Shown here piece after piece: positions 1-9,568 of a stretch of 64,000 nucleotides of DNA (position 1 is the stretch's first letter; the number at the start of each line of letters is the position of its first letter). Source of the stretch: an uncultured Saprospiraceae bacterium. GTDB taxonomy: Bacteria; Bacteroidota; Bacteroidia; Chitinophagales; Saprospiraceae. Made by a program: the position numbers and the translations under genes. The stretch spans positions 1 through 64,000 of the forward strand of contig CALSOU010000012.1 in assembly GCA_943788055.1 (NCBI GenBank), in the 5' to 3' direction. The notes under the pieces were generated by a model. It was not told the DNA's origin. It made no database searches and saw only the letters and a list, made by a program, of their open reading frames with translations.

Positions 1-149
1 GTTCCATCTCGATTGGTTTTTGGTCCGATATTGTCATTGATAGCACAACCAACTTTTTTTGCACAAGAAGTAGTTGTCGTTACCGTAAAGCCGACAGAAA
101 TGAACAAAGCGATAAGAAATATATTTTTCTTTAAGAATTTTACCATCAT
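1..149 (-). CDS. Small putative lipoprotein, 3' part outside window
   Basis: Reading leftward from an ATG at 149 (a second in-frame ATG sits at 146), 49 codons stay open to the window edge. The product starts with a Lys-rich n-region and a hydrophobic stretch (IFLIALFISVGF), then a Thr run ending in S-C. This is a plausible lipobox, with Cys near residue 33, followed by AKKVGCAINDN. It is therefore probably a lipid-anchored envelope protein. The family is not recognised and the C-terminus lies outside the window. Confidence 0.6.
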   Translation of the reverse strand, partial: MMVKFLKKNIFLIALFISVGFTVTTTTSCAKKVGCAINDNIGPKTNRDG

Positions 150-528
150 TTGGTTTTAAATAGTTGACGTATTTACATCTAAAATCGTTTCAAAAATAGA
201 CTTTTCTAGGTCAAAAGTCCAATTATTCTTTGTGCTCTAAGGTTGTTAAGACTATGATTTTACCTACAAAACATTACTTTTCTTGTAATTCCATGATATA
301 AAAGTTGCTTTTTTTTTGACTTTTTTTGAATTAACACTCGTTTGATGTGGACTACTTTAGTTTCGGCACGTATGTGACCTGTAAAAGCTAATATCTATAA
401 GGGTTTCAGCTAGATAGCCTTTGATAATTAGTGTGGTTAATAGCTTAAATTTGTACAAAAATGCTATCTGAAAAGGCTGAAGCTCAATAATTATAGGTGT
501 TTGAGAACGAAAAAAAGAGGATAATATG
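150..528. other. Intergenic region between divergent lipoprotein and HU genes
   Basis: AT-rich and without a convincing open frame. It holds the upstream region of the leftward lipoprotein gene and leads into the HU promoter. I see no repeat, tRNA or strong hairpin in it. Confidence 0.5.
191..198 (-). promoter_or_regulatory. Candidate -7 element for the lipoprotein gene
   Basis: On the minus strand this reads TATTTTTG, matching the Bacteroidota -7 consensus TAnnTTTG. It lies about 40 bases upstream of the lipoprotein ATG. No clear TTTG is found 19 bases further upstream, so only the -7 half is supported. Confidence 0.35.
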
Positions 529-559
529 TTTGTATGAAGGAAATATAGATATATCTTTG
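529..559 (+). promoter_or_regulatory. hup promoter (Bacteroidota -33/-7 type)
   Basis: TTTG at 529-532, exactly 19 bases, then TATCTTTG at 552-559. Both halves fit the TTTG / TAnnTTTG consensus of the Bacteroidota primary sigma factor. The HU start codon is about 40 bases downstream. Confidence 0.75.
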
Positions 560-599
560 TCTGTGTTCAAGATTATTTCACTTAACAAAAATTTATAAC

Positions 600-873
600 A
601 TGAACAAAGGAGATCTTATTGATTCAGTAGCAAAATCAGCTGACATTTCTAAAGCACAAGCAGGAGATGCTGTAAACGCTGTATTTTCATCAATTGAAAA
701 TTCTTTAAAAGATGGAGATAAAGCATCTTTCGTAGGTTTTGGTACATTCTCTGTAAACCATAGAGCTGCTAGAGATGGAAGAAACCCTGCAACAGGTGCA
801 ACTATCAGAATTCCTGCTAAAAAACGTAGTAAAGTTTAAAGCTGGAAAAGGACTTACTGACACAGTAAACTAA
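600..873 (+). CDS. hup: HU-family DNA-binding protein, C-terminus frameshifted
   Basis: HU is a small dimeric nucleoid protein that bends and compacts DNA. The ATG at 600 opens MNKGDLIDSVAK, and the family hallmark GFGTFSVNHRAARDGRNPATG is recognisable (the arm that enters the minor groove). The uninterrupted frame stops at 839 after 79 residues, which is short for the roughly 90-residue family. At 819-824 there is a run of six A. Reading it as five restores AKNVVKFKAGKGLTDTVN and a stop at 871-873, giving exactly 90 residues with the classic HU tail. I therefore annotate to 873 and treat the extra A as a likely sequence error or a recent frameshift. A promoter and a terminator flank it as a single-gene unit. 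Confidence 0.93.
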
Positions 874-929
874 ACTGGTATATAACACCAATTGAAACAT
901 TCTAAAGAAATTTATTTTCTAAGGAAATC

Positions 930-961
930 AAGTGACTTACATTAGTAGGTCACTTTTTTTT
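930..961 (+). terminator. Intrinsic terminator of hup
   Basis: Stem AGTGACTTAC, loop ATTA, and GTAGGTCACT (one mismatch or wobble pair), followed by at least seven T. It closes the HU transcription unit. Confidence 0.8.
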
Positions 962-1051
962 TGCTTTGAACAAACTACAAAATACCGACTCGATTGAAAT
1001 CTTTATATTTATTTCGACCTTCAACATTTTACTGAACAAAATATTATTCAA

Positions 1052-1971
1052 ATGAAACGTAGGAATTTTCTTAAACACTCAGCTCTTGCTAGTCCAATAG
1101 TCTTTACATCATTTTCTGGAGAGCTATCTAAATACCACGGGAATTCCGCACCAGAATTTAATCTAAAGTATGCTCCCCATATTGGAATGTTTAAACATTA
1201 GCTGGAGATAACGTGGTTGATCAATTGAGATTTATGGCGGCAGAAGGGTTTAGGGCTTTTGAGGACAACGATATGATGAACAGACCGATAAAGGTTCAAC
1301 AAGAAATGTCAGAAGTGCTAAAAGATAATAACATAAGTATGGGAGTATTCGTAGCCCATAAGATCGGTTGGCGTGAACCATTTCTAACTAGTGGGAAAAC
1401 AGAATGGCGCAATGAATTTCTTGACTATATAACAAAGTCAGTTGATGTAGCTAAACGCGTCAACGCAAAATGGATGACAGTTGTACCGGGACATATGGAT
1501 CTCCATTTGCGAACTGGATATCAAACTGCCAATCTTGTGGAAAGTCTGCGGAGAGCAAGCGAAATACTGGAACCTCATGGTTTAGTGATGGTGCTCGAAC
1601 CACTTAATTTCGATGGTCATGCGGGTCAGTTTTTACAAGAGATTCCTCAAGCATATGAAATATGCAAAGCAGTGGATAGTCCATCGTGTAAAATTCTTTT
1701 CGATGTATACCACCAACAGATCACTGAAGGGAATCTGATTCCAAATATCGATATGGCTTGGGATGAGATTGCCTACTTTCAGGTAGGAGACAATCCAGGT
1801 CGAAAAGAACCAACCACTGGTGAAATCAATTATAAAAATCTTTTCAGACATCTACATAAGAAAGGCTATAAGGGCATTATTGGCATGGAACATGGTAATT
1901 CGAGAGATGGTGCGGAAGGAGAGCGAATGGTAATAGATGCCTATCGTGAGGTAGACCAGTTTTTTGAATAA
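1052..1971 (+). CDS. Tat-exported xylose-isomerase-like TIM barrel protein (hydroxypyruvate isomerase-like), frameshifted
   Basis: The ATG at 1052 starts MKRRNFLKHSALASP, a twin-arginine signal, and continues to ...KYAPHIGMFKH, where it meets TAG at 1199-1201. From about 1201 the next frame gives AGDNVVDQLRFMAAEGFRAFEDN and runs open to 1971. The two halves join into one protein if a single base is added at 1199-1200, restoring the motif MFKHSAGDN. The whole would be about 306 residues, normal for this AP-endonuclease-2/Hyi-like family. Acidic metal-ligand motifs are present (VMVLEPLNF, GMEHGNS). It probably isomerises or epimerises a small sugar or keto acid in the periplasm; the substrate is unknown. 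Without the correction, only a signal-less 252-residue piece starting GTG at 1213 would be called. Confidence 0.8.
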
Positions 1972-2047
1972 TGCCGAGTTGTTTCTTTCTGTACCTTTAG
2001 TTTTCATTGCTTAATAAGGTCAGTAAAGTGGGTACATATATATTATA

Positions 2048-2078
2048 TTTCATAATATTAAGCTTTATGCTATTTTTG
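2048..2078 (+). promoter_or_regulatory. Candidate parE promoter
   Basis: TTTC (one off TTTG) at 2048-2051, 19 bases, and TATTTTTG at 2071-2078, which fits TAnnTTTG. The parE ATG is 22 bases downstream of the element. Confidence 0.5.
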
Positions 2079-2099
2079 TAGTTCAGATAATCGTGATTA

Positions 2100-4001
2100 A
2101 TGAGTGAAGTAAAATATACAGAAGATAATATTAGGTCCTTAGATTGGAAGGAACACATAAGAATCAGACCAGGTATGTATATCGGAAAGCTAGGTGATGG
2201 TTCTAGTGTTGATGATGGGATTTATATATTGATTAAAGAGGTGATTGATAACTGTATTGACGAATACGTAATGGGTCATGGTAAAAAGATTGAAATCGAT
2301 CTCGTGGACGGAAAGATGTCAATTAGAGACTATGGACGTGGGATTCCGCTCGGAAAAGTTGTCGATTGCGTATCGAAAATAAATACGGGTGGAAAATATG
2401 ACTCCAAAGCATTTAAGAAGTCAGTTGGTCTGAACGGAGTTGGAACGAAAGCGGTGAATGCATTATCGTCTTATTTCAAGGTTGTTGCAACGAGGGAAGG
2501 CAAATCTAAATTTGCAGAATTCGAAAAAGGAGAGCTCGTAAACGATTCCAAAATAGTAAAGAGTGATGATGAAAATGGGACTTTAGTAGTTTTTTATCCC
2601 GACGAGACGATTTTCAAAAAGTTTAAGTTTCGAACAGAATATATTGAAAACCAACTTTGGAATTATGCTTATTTGAATGCGGGTTTAAGAATAAAATTCA
2701 ATGGAAAAACATTCTATAGTAAGAATGGATTGCTGGACCTTCTCGAGCGTAAGACTAATCCTGAAGAGATCAGATATGATATCATTCATAAGATGGATGA
2801 AGATATCGAATTTGCAATCACTCATGGTAATCAATATGGAGAAGAGTATTATTCATTTGTCAATGGTCAGAATACAACACACGGTGGAACGCACCTAGCA
2901 GCATTTCGCGAAGGAATCGTTAAAGGAGCTAGAGAATTTTACAATAAAAGTTTTGAAACAAAAGACATTCTTTCAAGTATAATAGGTGCTGTAAGTGTTC
3001 GAGTAGAAGAACCTGTTTTTGAGTCTCAAACCAAAACTAAGTTAGGCTCAATTAATATGGGGCCGAAGAGTCCCACAGTGCGAACTTTTGTAAGTGAGTA
3101 TGTACGTGAAAAGCTTAGTAATCATTTACACAAAAACCCAAATGTTGCTGAAGCACTTCTAAAGCGAATACAACAAAGTGAAAGAGAGCGAAAGGATATT
3201 GCTGGAATCAAAAAGTTAGCAAATCAGAGAGCTAAGAAGGCAAACCTCCACAATAAGAAATTAAGGGACTGCCGTTTGCATCTTGATGACAAGAAGAAAA
3301 AGAATGAGGAAGATATTCTTAATACTACCATTTTCATAACAGAGGGAGATTCTGCTTCAGGATCGATTACCAAGGCTCGAAATGTTCAGACCCAAGCAGT
3401 TTTTAGTTTGCGTGGCAAACCACTTAATTGCTTCGGATTGACAAAGAAAATAGTCTACGAGAATGAAGAATTGAATCTTTTGCAACACGCGCTCAACATT
3501 GAAGATGGTATCGAATTTCTGAGATTCAATAGAGTTGTTATTGCAACAGATGCCGATGTTGACGGAATGCATATTCGGCTACTACTACTTACCTTCTTCT
3601 TACAGTTCTTTCCGGACCTAGTAAAGCATGGTCATCTATATATCCTTGCAACACCTTTGTTTAGAGTAAGAGATAAGAAGAAAACTTTTTATTGTTATTC
3701 TGAAAATGAAAAGCAAGAAGCAATTCAGAAATTAAGAGGTAAGCCTGAAATAACTAGATTTAAAGGATTGGGAGAGATTTCACCAAATGAATTTGAAGAT
3801 TTTATAGGTGAGAACATACAGCTAGAACCAGTCTTTTTGCCGGAAGGCGCAAAGATCGATGAAGTACTAAGCTACTACATGGGTAAGAATACACCAGAAC
3901 GGCAGAAATTTATAATCAATAACCTAAAAGTCGAGGAAGATGTAATTCGCGAAAAGGAGGTTATTGATATGGACGAAGAAGTTGAGGAGCTTATCCCATA
4001 G
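2100..4001 (+). CDS. parE: DNA topoisomerase IV subunit B
   Basis: ATPase and TOPRIM subunit of type IIA topoisomerase, which decatenates replicated chromosomes together with ParC. 633 residues, usual for Bacteroidota ParE. In order: a GHKL ATPase domain ([47 protein letters not shown]), a transducer domain, then TOPRIM motifs EGDSASG and [10 protein letters not shown] and the [10 protein letters not shown] segment. The [15 protein letters not shown]-terminus is typical of ParE rather than GyrB in this phylum. parC is not adjacent; lon follows on the same strand after about 200 bases. Confidence 0.93.
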   Translation: MSEVKYTEDNIRSLDWKEHIRIRPGMYIGKLGDGSSVDDGIYILIKEVIDNCIDEYVMGHGKKIEIDLVDGKMSIRDYGRGIPLGKVVDCVSKINTGGKYDSKAFKKSVGLNGVGTKAVNALSSYFKVVATREGKSKFAEFEKGELVNDSKIVKSDDENGTLVVFYPDETIFKKFKFRTEYIENQLWNYAYLNAGLRIKFNGKTFYSKNGLLDLLERKTNPEEIRYDIIHKMDEDIEFAITHGNQYGEEYYSFVNGQNTTHGGTHLAAFREGIVKGAREFYNKSFETKDILSSIIGAVSVRVEEPVFESQTKTKLGSINMGPKSPTVRTFVSEYVREKLSNHLHKNPNVAEALLKRIQQSERERKDIAGIKKLANQRAKKANLHNKKLRDCRLHLDDKKKKNEEDILNTTIFITEGDSASGSITKARNVQTQAVFSLRGKPLNCFGLTKKIVYENEELNLLQHALNIEDGIEFLRFNRVVIATDADVDGMHIRLLLLTFFLQFFPDLVKHGHLYILATPLFRVRDKKKTFYCYSENEKQEAIQKLRGKPEITRFKGLGEISPNEFEDFIGENIQLEPVFLPEGAKIDEVLSYYMGKNTPERQKFIINNLKVEEDVIREKEVIDMDEEVEELIP

Positions 4002-4208
4002 TACGAAAAACATAATTATTTTCTCCATTATAGTTAGTTGTAGTTACTTGTTTTGATCTGTCAGCGATCAATCAATCATGACACTTTGTCGGCTAGATTC
4101 TAGATACTCTTACATTTTGACGTGAAATTGTAGTCGATTAGTCGGTGGTACGCTATTTGAATAGTTAATGATACGTGAGGATTTTTGCCTCTCTACACAA
4201 GAATAAAT

Positions 4209-6617
4209 ATGAGAAAGAAAGATAAAGTACTATTTGACGAAAGTAATGATCAAGACTTTATACCCATGATCAATATTCCAGATGATAACGATGAGAGTGA
4301 GGGCTTAATTGATGATCTTGACCCTCAGTTACCTCTGGTAGCGTTAAGAAATACAGTTTTGTTCCCCCAGAACATTATTCCGATAACTGTTGGGCGAGAA
4401 GCGTCAGTCCGAGCAATAAAGGCTGCCGCTAAGAAAGATAAGATTTTAGGAGTTTTATCTCAAAAGGATCAAAAAATCGAAGAACCTGCAAGTAAAGATC
4501 TTTATAAAGTGGGTACGTATGCGCAGATAGTGAAACAAATTAAAATGCCTGACGGATCTCTTACAGTGATTTTGAAAGGAATTGGAAAGTTTGAATTAGA
4601 CTCAATTATGAACGAGGAGCCGTATTTGGAGGGGGTTGTTAGTAAAATCCAACAAGAACAGGTTTCAAATCCCATTGAGCTAGAAGCACTTAGCAAGACT
4701 ATTCGAGAAAAGGCAAGGAAAATAATCGATCTCTCTCCGCATCTTCCCAAAGAAGCGGTAATGATGCTTGACAACGTAAACAACGATAATTTCTTGTTTG
4801 ATTTTATCGCTGGCAATATGAATATCAACGTGGAGCAAAAGCAAATAATTCTTGAAATTTATCAGCCCACAGATAAGGCCAAAGCTATTTTGGATCACTT
4901 AAACGCAGAGCTGCAAGTGTTGCAATTGAAAAATCAAATTGAGAACAAAGTACAAGGTGATATCAATAAGCAGCAACGAGACTTTCTTCTGAATCAACAA
5001 TTGAAAACAATTCAGGAGGAATTAGGACAGAATCCAAGTCAAGAAGAATTAAACAATCTAGAAAAGCGGGCAAAAAAAATGAAATGGCCTGAAAAGATTG
5101 CTATAGCTTTTGATAAAGAGCTCAAGAGAGCACGAAGGACAAACCCACAGGTTGCCGAATACAGTGTGCTTTTGAATTATCTAGAACTGATGTTGGATTT
5201 GCCATGGGGAGTTTGCACGGAAGATAATTTCAACCTTAAAAAGGTTGAGCGAGTTCTTGACAAGGATCACTATGGCTTAGAGGAAGTTAAGAAGCGGATT
5301 TTAGAGCATTTAGCTGTTCTAAAGTTAAAGGGAAATATGAAAGCACCAATCATCTGCCTAGTTGGTCCTCCAGGTGTTGGTAAGACGAGTCTTGGTAAAT
5401 CGATTTCTATGGCTTTGAAACGAAATTTTGTGAGAGTTTCTCTAGGTGGATTGCACGATGAAAGTGAAATTAGAGGACATAGAAAGACTTACATTGGTGC
5501 AATGCCAGGAAGAATCATTCAGTCCCTTAAGAAAGCGAAATCATCAAATCCAGTCTTCATCTTAGATGAGATAGATAAGATTGGAAATAGCCACAGGGGT
5601 GACCCTTCATCTGCATTGTTAGAGGTACTTGATCCAGAGCAAAATGATAGTTTCTACGATAATTATCTAGAGCAAGAATACGATTTGAGTAAGGTGCTTT
5701 TTATTGCGACAGCAAATTCATTGAGTACAATTCAAGCTCCTCTGCGAGATCGAATGGAAATCATTCAAATCGACGGTTATAGCGTTGAAGAAAAAGTACA
5801 AATTGCAAAACAGCACTTAGTTGTTAAAGAGAAAGATGCGCATGGCTTAGAAAGGTCAGATGTCAAAATCAACCCCAAGATACTAAAGCACATAATACAG
5901 AACTACACAAAAGAGAGTGGTGTGCGAAATCTAAGTCGGAAAATTGCGGGTGTTATGCGATCGGTCGCAAAACGAAAGGCATTTGAAGAAGACTATAATG
6001 TGTCGGTTACAAAGGAGGACGTTGAAACATATTTAGGACCTACAATTTATGACAATGATATGTATGATGTTCAAAAAGTGCCAGGTGTTGCAGTTGGTTT
6101 AGCTTGGACACAAGTTGGAGGAGATATTCTCTTTATTGAAACGAGTTCTAATCAAGGATCCGGAAAGCTTACATTAACAGGTAATCTTGGAGATGTCATG
6201 AAAGAATCGGCAACAACGGCACTTTCATATATTAAGGCAAATGCCGAGTCATTAGGTATAGATATCGGAGTTGTGAAAAAGACAGATATCCATATTCACG
6301 TCCCTCAAGGAGCGATCCCAAAAGATGGTCCTAGTGCCGGTATTACCATGTTGTCTGCTCTTACTTCACTTTTGACGAAAGTCCCTCTTAAATCTCATCT
6401 AGCAATGACTGGAGAAATTACCTTAAGGGGTAAAGTTCTTCCTGTCGGTGGTATAAAGGAGAAAATCCTAGCAGCTAAAAGGGCTGGAATCAAAGAGGTT
6501 ATTTTATGCAAAGCAAATAAGAAGCATGTCGATAAAATTACCGAGGCTTACATAATAGGGATGAGCTTTCATTATGTTGATAGAATGGATGAAGTCTTAA
6601 GGATAGCTCTTGGATAG
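4209..6617 (+). CDS. lon: Lon protease (endopeptidase La)
   Basis: ATP-dependent serine protease that degrades misfolded and regulatory proteins in the cytoplasm. With the ATG at 4209 it is 802 residues; a TTG eight codons upstream is less likely. Domains in order: the N-terminal LAN substrate domain (from about 40, PLVALRNTVLFPQNIIPI), a helical linker, an AAA+ module with Walker A GPPGVGKTS and Walker B FILDEIDKIG, and a protease domain with catalytic Ser709 (KDGPSAG) and Lys752 (GGIKEK). The acidic N-terminal extension (DDNDESEG) is common in this phylum. A separate LON-domain-only protein lies at 26745-27380. Confidence 0.96.
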   Translation: MRKKDKVLFDESNDQDFIPMINIPDDNDESEGLIDDLDPQLPLVALRNTVLFPQNIIPITVGREASVRAIKAAAKKDKILGVLSQKDQKIEEPASKDLYKVGTYAQIVKQIKMPDGSLTVILKGIGKFELDSIMNEEPYLEGVVSKIQQEQVSNPIELEALSKTIREKARKIIDLSPHLPKEAVMMLDNVNNDNFLFDFIAGNMNINVEQKQIILEIYQPTDKAKAILDHLNAELQVLQLKNQIENKVQGDINKQQRDFLLNQQLKTIQEELGQNPSQEELNNLEKRAKKMKWPEKIAIAFDKELKRARRTNPQVAEYSVLLNYLELMLDLPWGVCTEDNFNLKKVERVLDKDHYGLEEVKKRILEHLAVLKLKGNMKAPIICLVGPPGVGKTSLGKSISMALKRNFVRVSLGGLHDESEIRGHRKTYIGAMPGRIIQSLKKAKSSNPVFILDEIDKIGNSHRGDPSSALLEVLDPEQNDSFYDNYLEQEYDLSKVLFIATANSLSTIQAPLRDRMEIIQIDGYSVEEKVQIAKQHLVVKEKDAHGLERSDVKINPKILKHIIQNYTKESGVRNLSRKIAGVMRSVAKRKAFEEDYNVSVTKEDVETYLGPTIYDNDMYDVQKVPGVAVGLAWTQVGGDILFIETSSNQGSGKLTLTGNLGDVMKESATTALSYIKANAESLGIDIGVVKKTDIHIHVPQGAIPKDGPSAGITMLSALTSLLTKVPLKSHLAMTGEITLRGKVLPVGGIKEKILAAKRAGIKEVILCKANKKHVDKITEAYIIGMSFHYVDRMDEVLRIALG

Positions 6618-6740
6618 ATTATCTTAGTCTTTTGGGTTCTCGAAATTATTCGTAGTTACTTGGTCGTTAATGTATGGTTAAATATTGAGATTGAATCTAA
6701 ACATGTTTAACTTCGTGACGTTGAATCATAAATTAGCGGT

Positions 6741-7400
6741 ATGAGTAAGATATTGGGCATTTGCTTTTTCTTGTTGACAGTTGGATTCGCCAATAGAGCA
6801 TATGCTCAAATGCCAATCGATAGTAATATAGTCATCCAGTTTTCTGGAATTGTAGTAACTGCAGATGAAGATAACCGAATTATACCTTTACCATATACTA
6901 ATGTTGCTATAAAGGGCTCAACAAGAGGAGCCTCGTCTGATTTAAATGGCTTCTTTTCTTTTGCAGCCTTGCAAGGAGAAGTAGTAACTCTTTCTCGATT
7001 GGGATATAAGACTGTTGAATATACTATACCCGACACTCTACATAGCAATCTCTACTCGATAGTACAGATTATGAGCGAAGACACCTTACTTCTTCCTGAA
7101 ACAGTTATCTTTCCATGGCCTAGTAGAAAGCATTTTGAAATCGAGTTCTTAGCGCTTGACGTATCCGACGTTCAACGAGAAGCGGCGAAAGAAAACATGT
7201 CTCCTGAGTTACTTGCTGAACTGAGACAAAATATGCAAGTCGACGGAACTGAAGTAGGTCGTATGGTCATTGCACAGCAAGCCGCAGATTTCCGGTATGA
7301 AGGACAATTTAAACCGCAACGAATTTTTGATCCGCTAGCATGGAAACAGTTTATCGAGGCTTGGAAAAATGGAGATTTTAAGAATGATAAAAAGGACTAA
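6741..7400 (+). CDS. Secreted CarboxypepD_reg-like domain protein
   Basis: 219 residues. A signal peptide (ILGICFFLLTVGFANRAYAQ) is followed by a beta-sandwich resembling the carboxypeptidase regulatory-like domain: FSGIVVTADEDNRIIPLPYTNVAIKGSTRGASSDLNGFFSF and LSRLGYKTVEY. The C-terminal part is helical and charged. Such proteins are envelope-exposed in Bacteroidota, often related to TonB-dependent receptor plug extensions, but no receptor is attached here. The specific function is unknown. Confidence 0.75.
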   Translation: MSKILGICFFLLTVGFANRAYAQMPIDSNIVIQFSGIVVTADEDNRIIPLPYTNVAIKGSTRGASSDLNGFFSFAALQGEVVTLSRLGYKTVEYTIPDTLHSNLYSIVQIMSEDTLLLPETVIFPWPSRKHFEIEFLALDVSDVQREAAKENMSPELLAELRQNMQVDGTEVGRMVIAQQAADFRYEGQFKPQRIFDPLAWKQFIEAWKNGDFKNDKKD

Positions 7401-7750
7401 AGAATTTCATTGAGTTCATGATAGATATTATGACTAAAACGTTCATCAATCGTTAAATACTCCAAGAGCCATCTGGCACGATTTTTTCTACTTTTGATCT
7501 TATAAGAATATCTTAAGAGCTACACGCATAGAATCACAATCAAATTTATTTATCAGTTGAAAGTAACAGATCAATTTCGATTGGCCGTGCATTCTGCAGA
7601 ACATCAAGACTGTACGATGACTTGCTGGGATTTTACTTGAGAACGAAAAAGTTGCCGTAAAGCCAACGGTTATCCTTCTGGCCGCCCTGATAAACATTGG
7701 TACGAGGTGTAAAATAATGCTGCGCAATCTAGGTTTATGTTTACATATCT
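7401..7750. other. Intergenic region upstream of prs, possible decayed coding remnant
   Basis: About 350 bases with no complete gene. One plus-strand frame, ending at a TAA at 7658-7660, reads like protein (..GRAFCRTSRLYDDLLGFYLRTKK) but has no start codon and no recognised family. A minus-strand frame of 93 codons also exists and looks accidental. Confidence 0.25.
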
Positions 7751-7758
7751 TATATTTG
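7751..7758 (+). promoter_or_regulatory. Candidate prs -7 element
   Basis: TATATTTG matches TAnnTTTG. A good -33 partner is not visible. The predicted transcript start lies about 40 bases before the prs ATG. Confidence 0.45.
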
Positions 7759-7765
7759 TGAATTT

Positions 7766-7781
7766 TTGGGCTAAAGCCCAA
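7766..7781. repeat. Short GGGC-type palindrome
   Basis: TTGGGCTAAAGCCCAA: a 7-bp perfect stem around AA, in the prs 5' leader. Similar palindromes lie at 18391-18406 and 55398-55414. Confidence 0.5.
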
Positions 7782-7806
7782 TTTGACAGCTGTAAAAACC
7801 TCGAAG

Positions 7807-8736
7807 ATGCTTGATGTAAAATTGTTCTCTGGATCAAAGTCTAAATACTTAGCAACTCAAATTAGCGATCATTATGGTGATGAACTTGGATCTATAGAGG
7901 TCAAGAAATTTAGTGATGGGGAAATGCAGACGATTATCAATGAGTCTGTGCGCGGAAGCTATGTATTTTTTATTCAATCAACTTTTGCGCCAGCAGATAA
8001 TTTGCTTGAAATGCTATTGATGATTGATTCAGCAAAACGAGCATCAGCGGGTTATATTACTGCCGTTATTCCATATTTTGGATATGCGAGACAAGATCGA
8101 AAGGACAAGCCAAGAGTGCCAATTTCAGCTAAGTTGATTGCAGATTTAATACAGGCAGCAGGAGCAAATCGCATCATGACCATGGACTTTCATGCTGATC
8201 AGATCCAAGGATTTTTTGATATTCCAGTTGATCACCTAAAAAGTGAGGCGATTTTCATTCCTTTTTTGAAAGACCGTAATTTGGATAACGTAATTTTCGC
8301 ATCACCAGATGTTGGGGGTGTAAAAAGAGCTCGAAATTTTGCAAAGTACTTCGAAAGGGATTTGGTAATCTGTGATAAAGAGCGAAGAATTGCGAACGAA
8401 GTGGCAAATATTACGGTAATCGGTGAAGTAAAGGGAAAAGATGTGATCATGGTTGATGATATTTGCGATACTGCTGGTACGTTGTGTAAAGCAGCTGAAG
8501 CTCTTGTTGCAAAAGGAGCGAAGTCTGTTTCTGCTTTGTGCACGCATCCAGTATTATCAGGTAAAGCGTACGAAAATATAGAGAATTCTCAACTAACTGA
8601 GCTCATAGTTTCAGACACCATTCCTCTAAAAAAATCACTAAAGAAAATCACAGTATTGTCTTGTTCAAAGCTCTTCGCAAGAGCGATACGCAACACGCAC
8701 GAATACAAATCAATAGCTGCGCTGTTTGTGGATTAA
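7807..8736 (+). CDS. prs: Ribose-phosphate pyrophosphokinase
   Basis: Makes PRPP from ribose 5-phosphate and ATP for purine, pyrimidine, His, Trp and NAD synthesis. With the ATG at 7807 it is 309 residues; a TTG at 7783 is an unlikely start. It begins MLDVKLFSGSKSKYLA and keeps the N-terminal motifs YFGYARQDRK and MTMDFHADQIQGFF, and the PRPP loop VMVDDICDTAGT near the C-terminus. rplY follows, a neighbour pairing common in bacteria, though rplY has its own promoter. Confidence 0.95.
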   Translation: MLDVKLFSGSKSKYLATQISDHYGDELGSIEVKKFSDGEMQTIINESVRGSYVFFIQSTFAPADNLLEMLLMIDSAKRASAGYITAVIPYFGYARQDRKDKPRVPISAKLIADLIQAAGANRIMTMDFHADQIQGFFDIPVDHLKSEAIFIPFLKDRNLDNVIFASPDVGGVKRARNFAKYFERDLVICDKERRIANEVANITVIGEVKGKDVIMVDDICDTAGTLCKAAEALVAKGAKSVSALCTHPVLSGKAYENIENSQLTELIVSDTIPLKKSLKKITVLSCSKLFARAIRNTHEYKSIAALFVD

Positions 8737-8776
8737 TATGTATTTGCTAAAAATGGAATAAATTAGCAAAAGCATC

Positions 8777-8807
8777 TTTTCCATTTCAAATAATAAATCT
8801 ATCTTTG
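8777..8807 (+). promoter_or_regulatory. rplY promoter
   Basis: TTTT at 8777-8780 (one base off TTTG), 19 bases, then TATCTTTG at 8800-8807. It lies between prs and rplY, 45 bases before the rplY start. Confidence 0.6.
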
Positions 8808-8851
8808 CAGTCCATTTTGAAAAAATCCCTATTGGGTTAAGAAATAATGTT

Positions 8852-9466
8852 ATGGAAAAAGTACAAGTAGTAGGCACCTCCCGCACAGTTATGGGATCTA
8901 AATCAGCTAAAGAAGCTCGAAATGCTGGATTAGTGCCATGTGTAATATATGGTCAAGAAGGAACTGAGCACTTTACAACTGATCCTAAGCAGTTAAAGTC
9001 GCTTATTTACACGCCTGACTTTAAGACAGTTGACTTAGTACTTGACGGTAAAAGTAAATCTGCAATCATTAAGGATATTCAATTTCATCCTGTAATGGGA
9101 AATGTATTGCATGTTGATTTCTTGCAATTGACTCCAGGTGTGGCTGTAAAGGTAGATATTCCATTATCTTCAAAAGGCATTTCTGAAGGTGTAAAACTTG
9201 GAGGAAAACTTCTACAGCAATTAAGAAAAATCAGAGTTAAAGTAACTCCTGAAAATTTAGTTGATAGACTTTATGTAGACGTTACCAGTCTTGAATTAGG
9301 GCAGTCTGCTAGAGTAAGAGACGTAGAGGTGACTGATGATATGATTGTCATGAATCCTGCTGCTACTCCAGTTGTGATGGTTGAAACTCCAAGAGCACTT
9401 CGTTCTGCTTCAGCTGCTGCAGAGGAAGAGGAGACCGCTGTTGAGGAAGAGGCACCAGTTGCTTAA
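8852..9466 (+). CDS. rplY: 50S ribosomal protein L25 / general stress protein Ctc
   Basis: Binds 5S rRNA in the large subunit. 204 residues, the long Ctc form: an N-terminal L25 domain (about 1-90, with KSAKEARNAGLVPCVIYG) and a C-terminal TL5/Ctc domain (about 95-185, VDIPLSSKGISEGVKLGG), then an acidic Glu-rich tail (AAAEEEETAVEEEAPVA). The acidic tail is a common feature of the long form. Own promoter upstream and a strong terminator downstream. Confidence 0.95.
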   Translation: MEKVQVVGTSRTVMGSKSAKEARNAGLVPCVIYGQEGTEHFTTDPKQLKSLIYTPDFKTVDLVLDGKSKSAIIKDIQFHPVMGNVLHVDFLQLTPGVAVKVDIPLSSKGISEGVKLGGKLLQQLRKIRVKVTPENLVDRLYVDVTSLELGQSARVRDVEVTDDMIVMNPAATPVVMVETPRALRSASAAAEEEETAVEEEAPVA

Positions 9467-9489
9467 AATTTACAGAAAAAGTATATGTG

Positions 9490-9524
9490 AAGCCTTGACG
9501 ATTTTTCGTCAAGGCTTTTTTTTT
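9490..9524 (+). terminator. Strong intrinsic terminator after rplY
   Basis: AAGCCTTGACGA, loop TTTT, TCGTCAAGGCTT, then a long T run. A perfect stem of about 11-12 bp. Confidence 0.95.
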
Positions 9525-9568
9525 GCACTTTTGGCAGTAAATGTATAAATCTGATAAATTAGAGATAT

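Noticed and set aside
7401-7750. Protein-like frames upstream of prs
   Set aside because: No start codon, no family match and competing frames look equally plausible. Kept only as a low-confidence remnant note.
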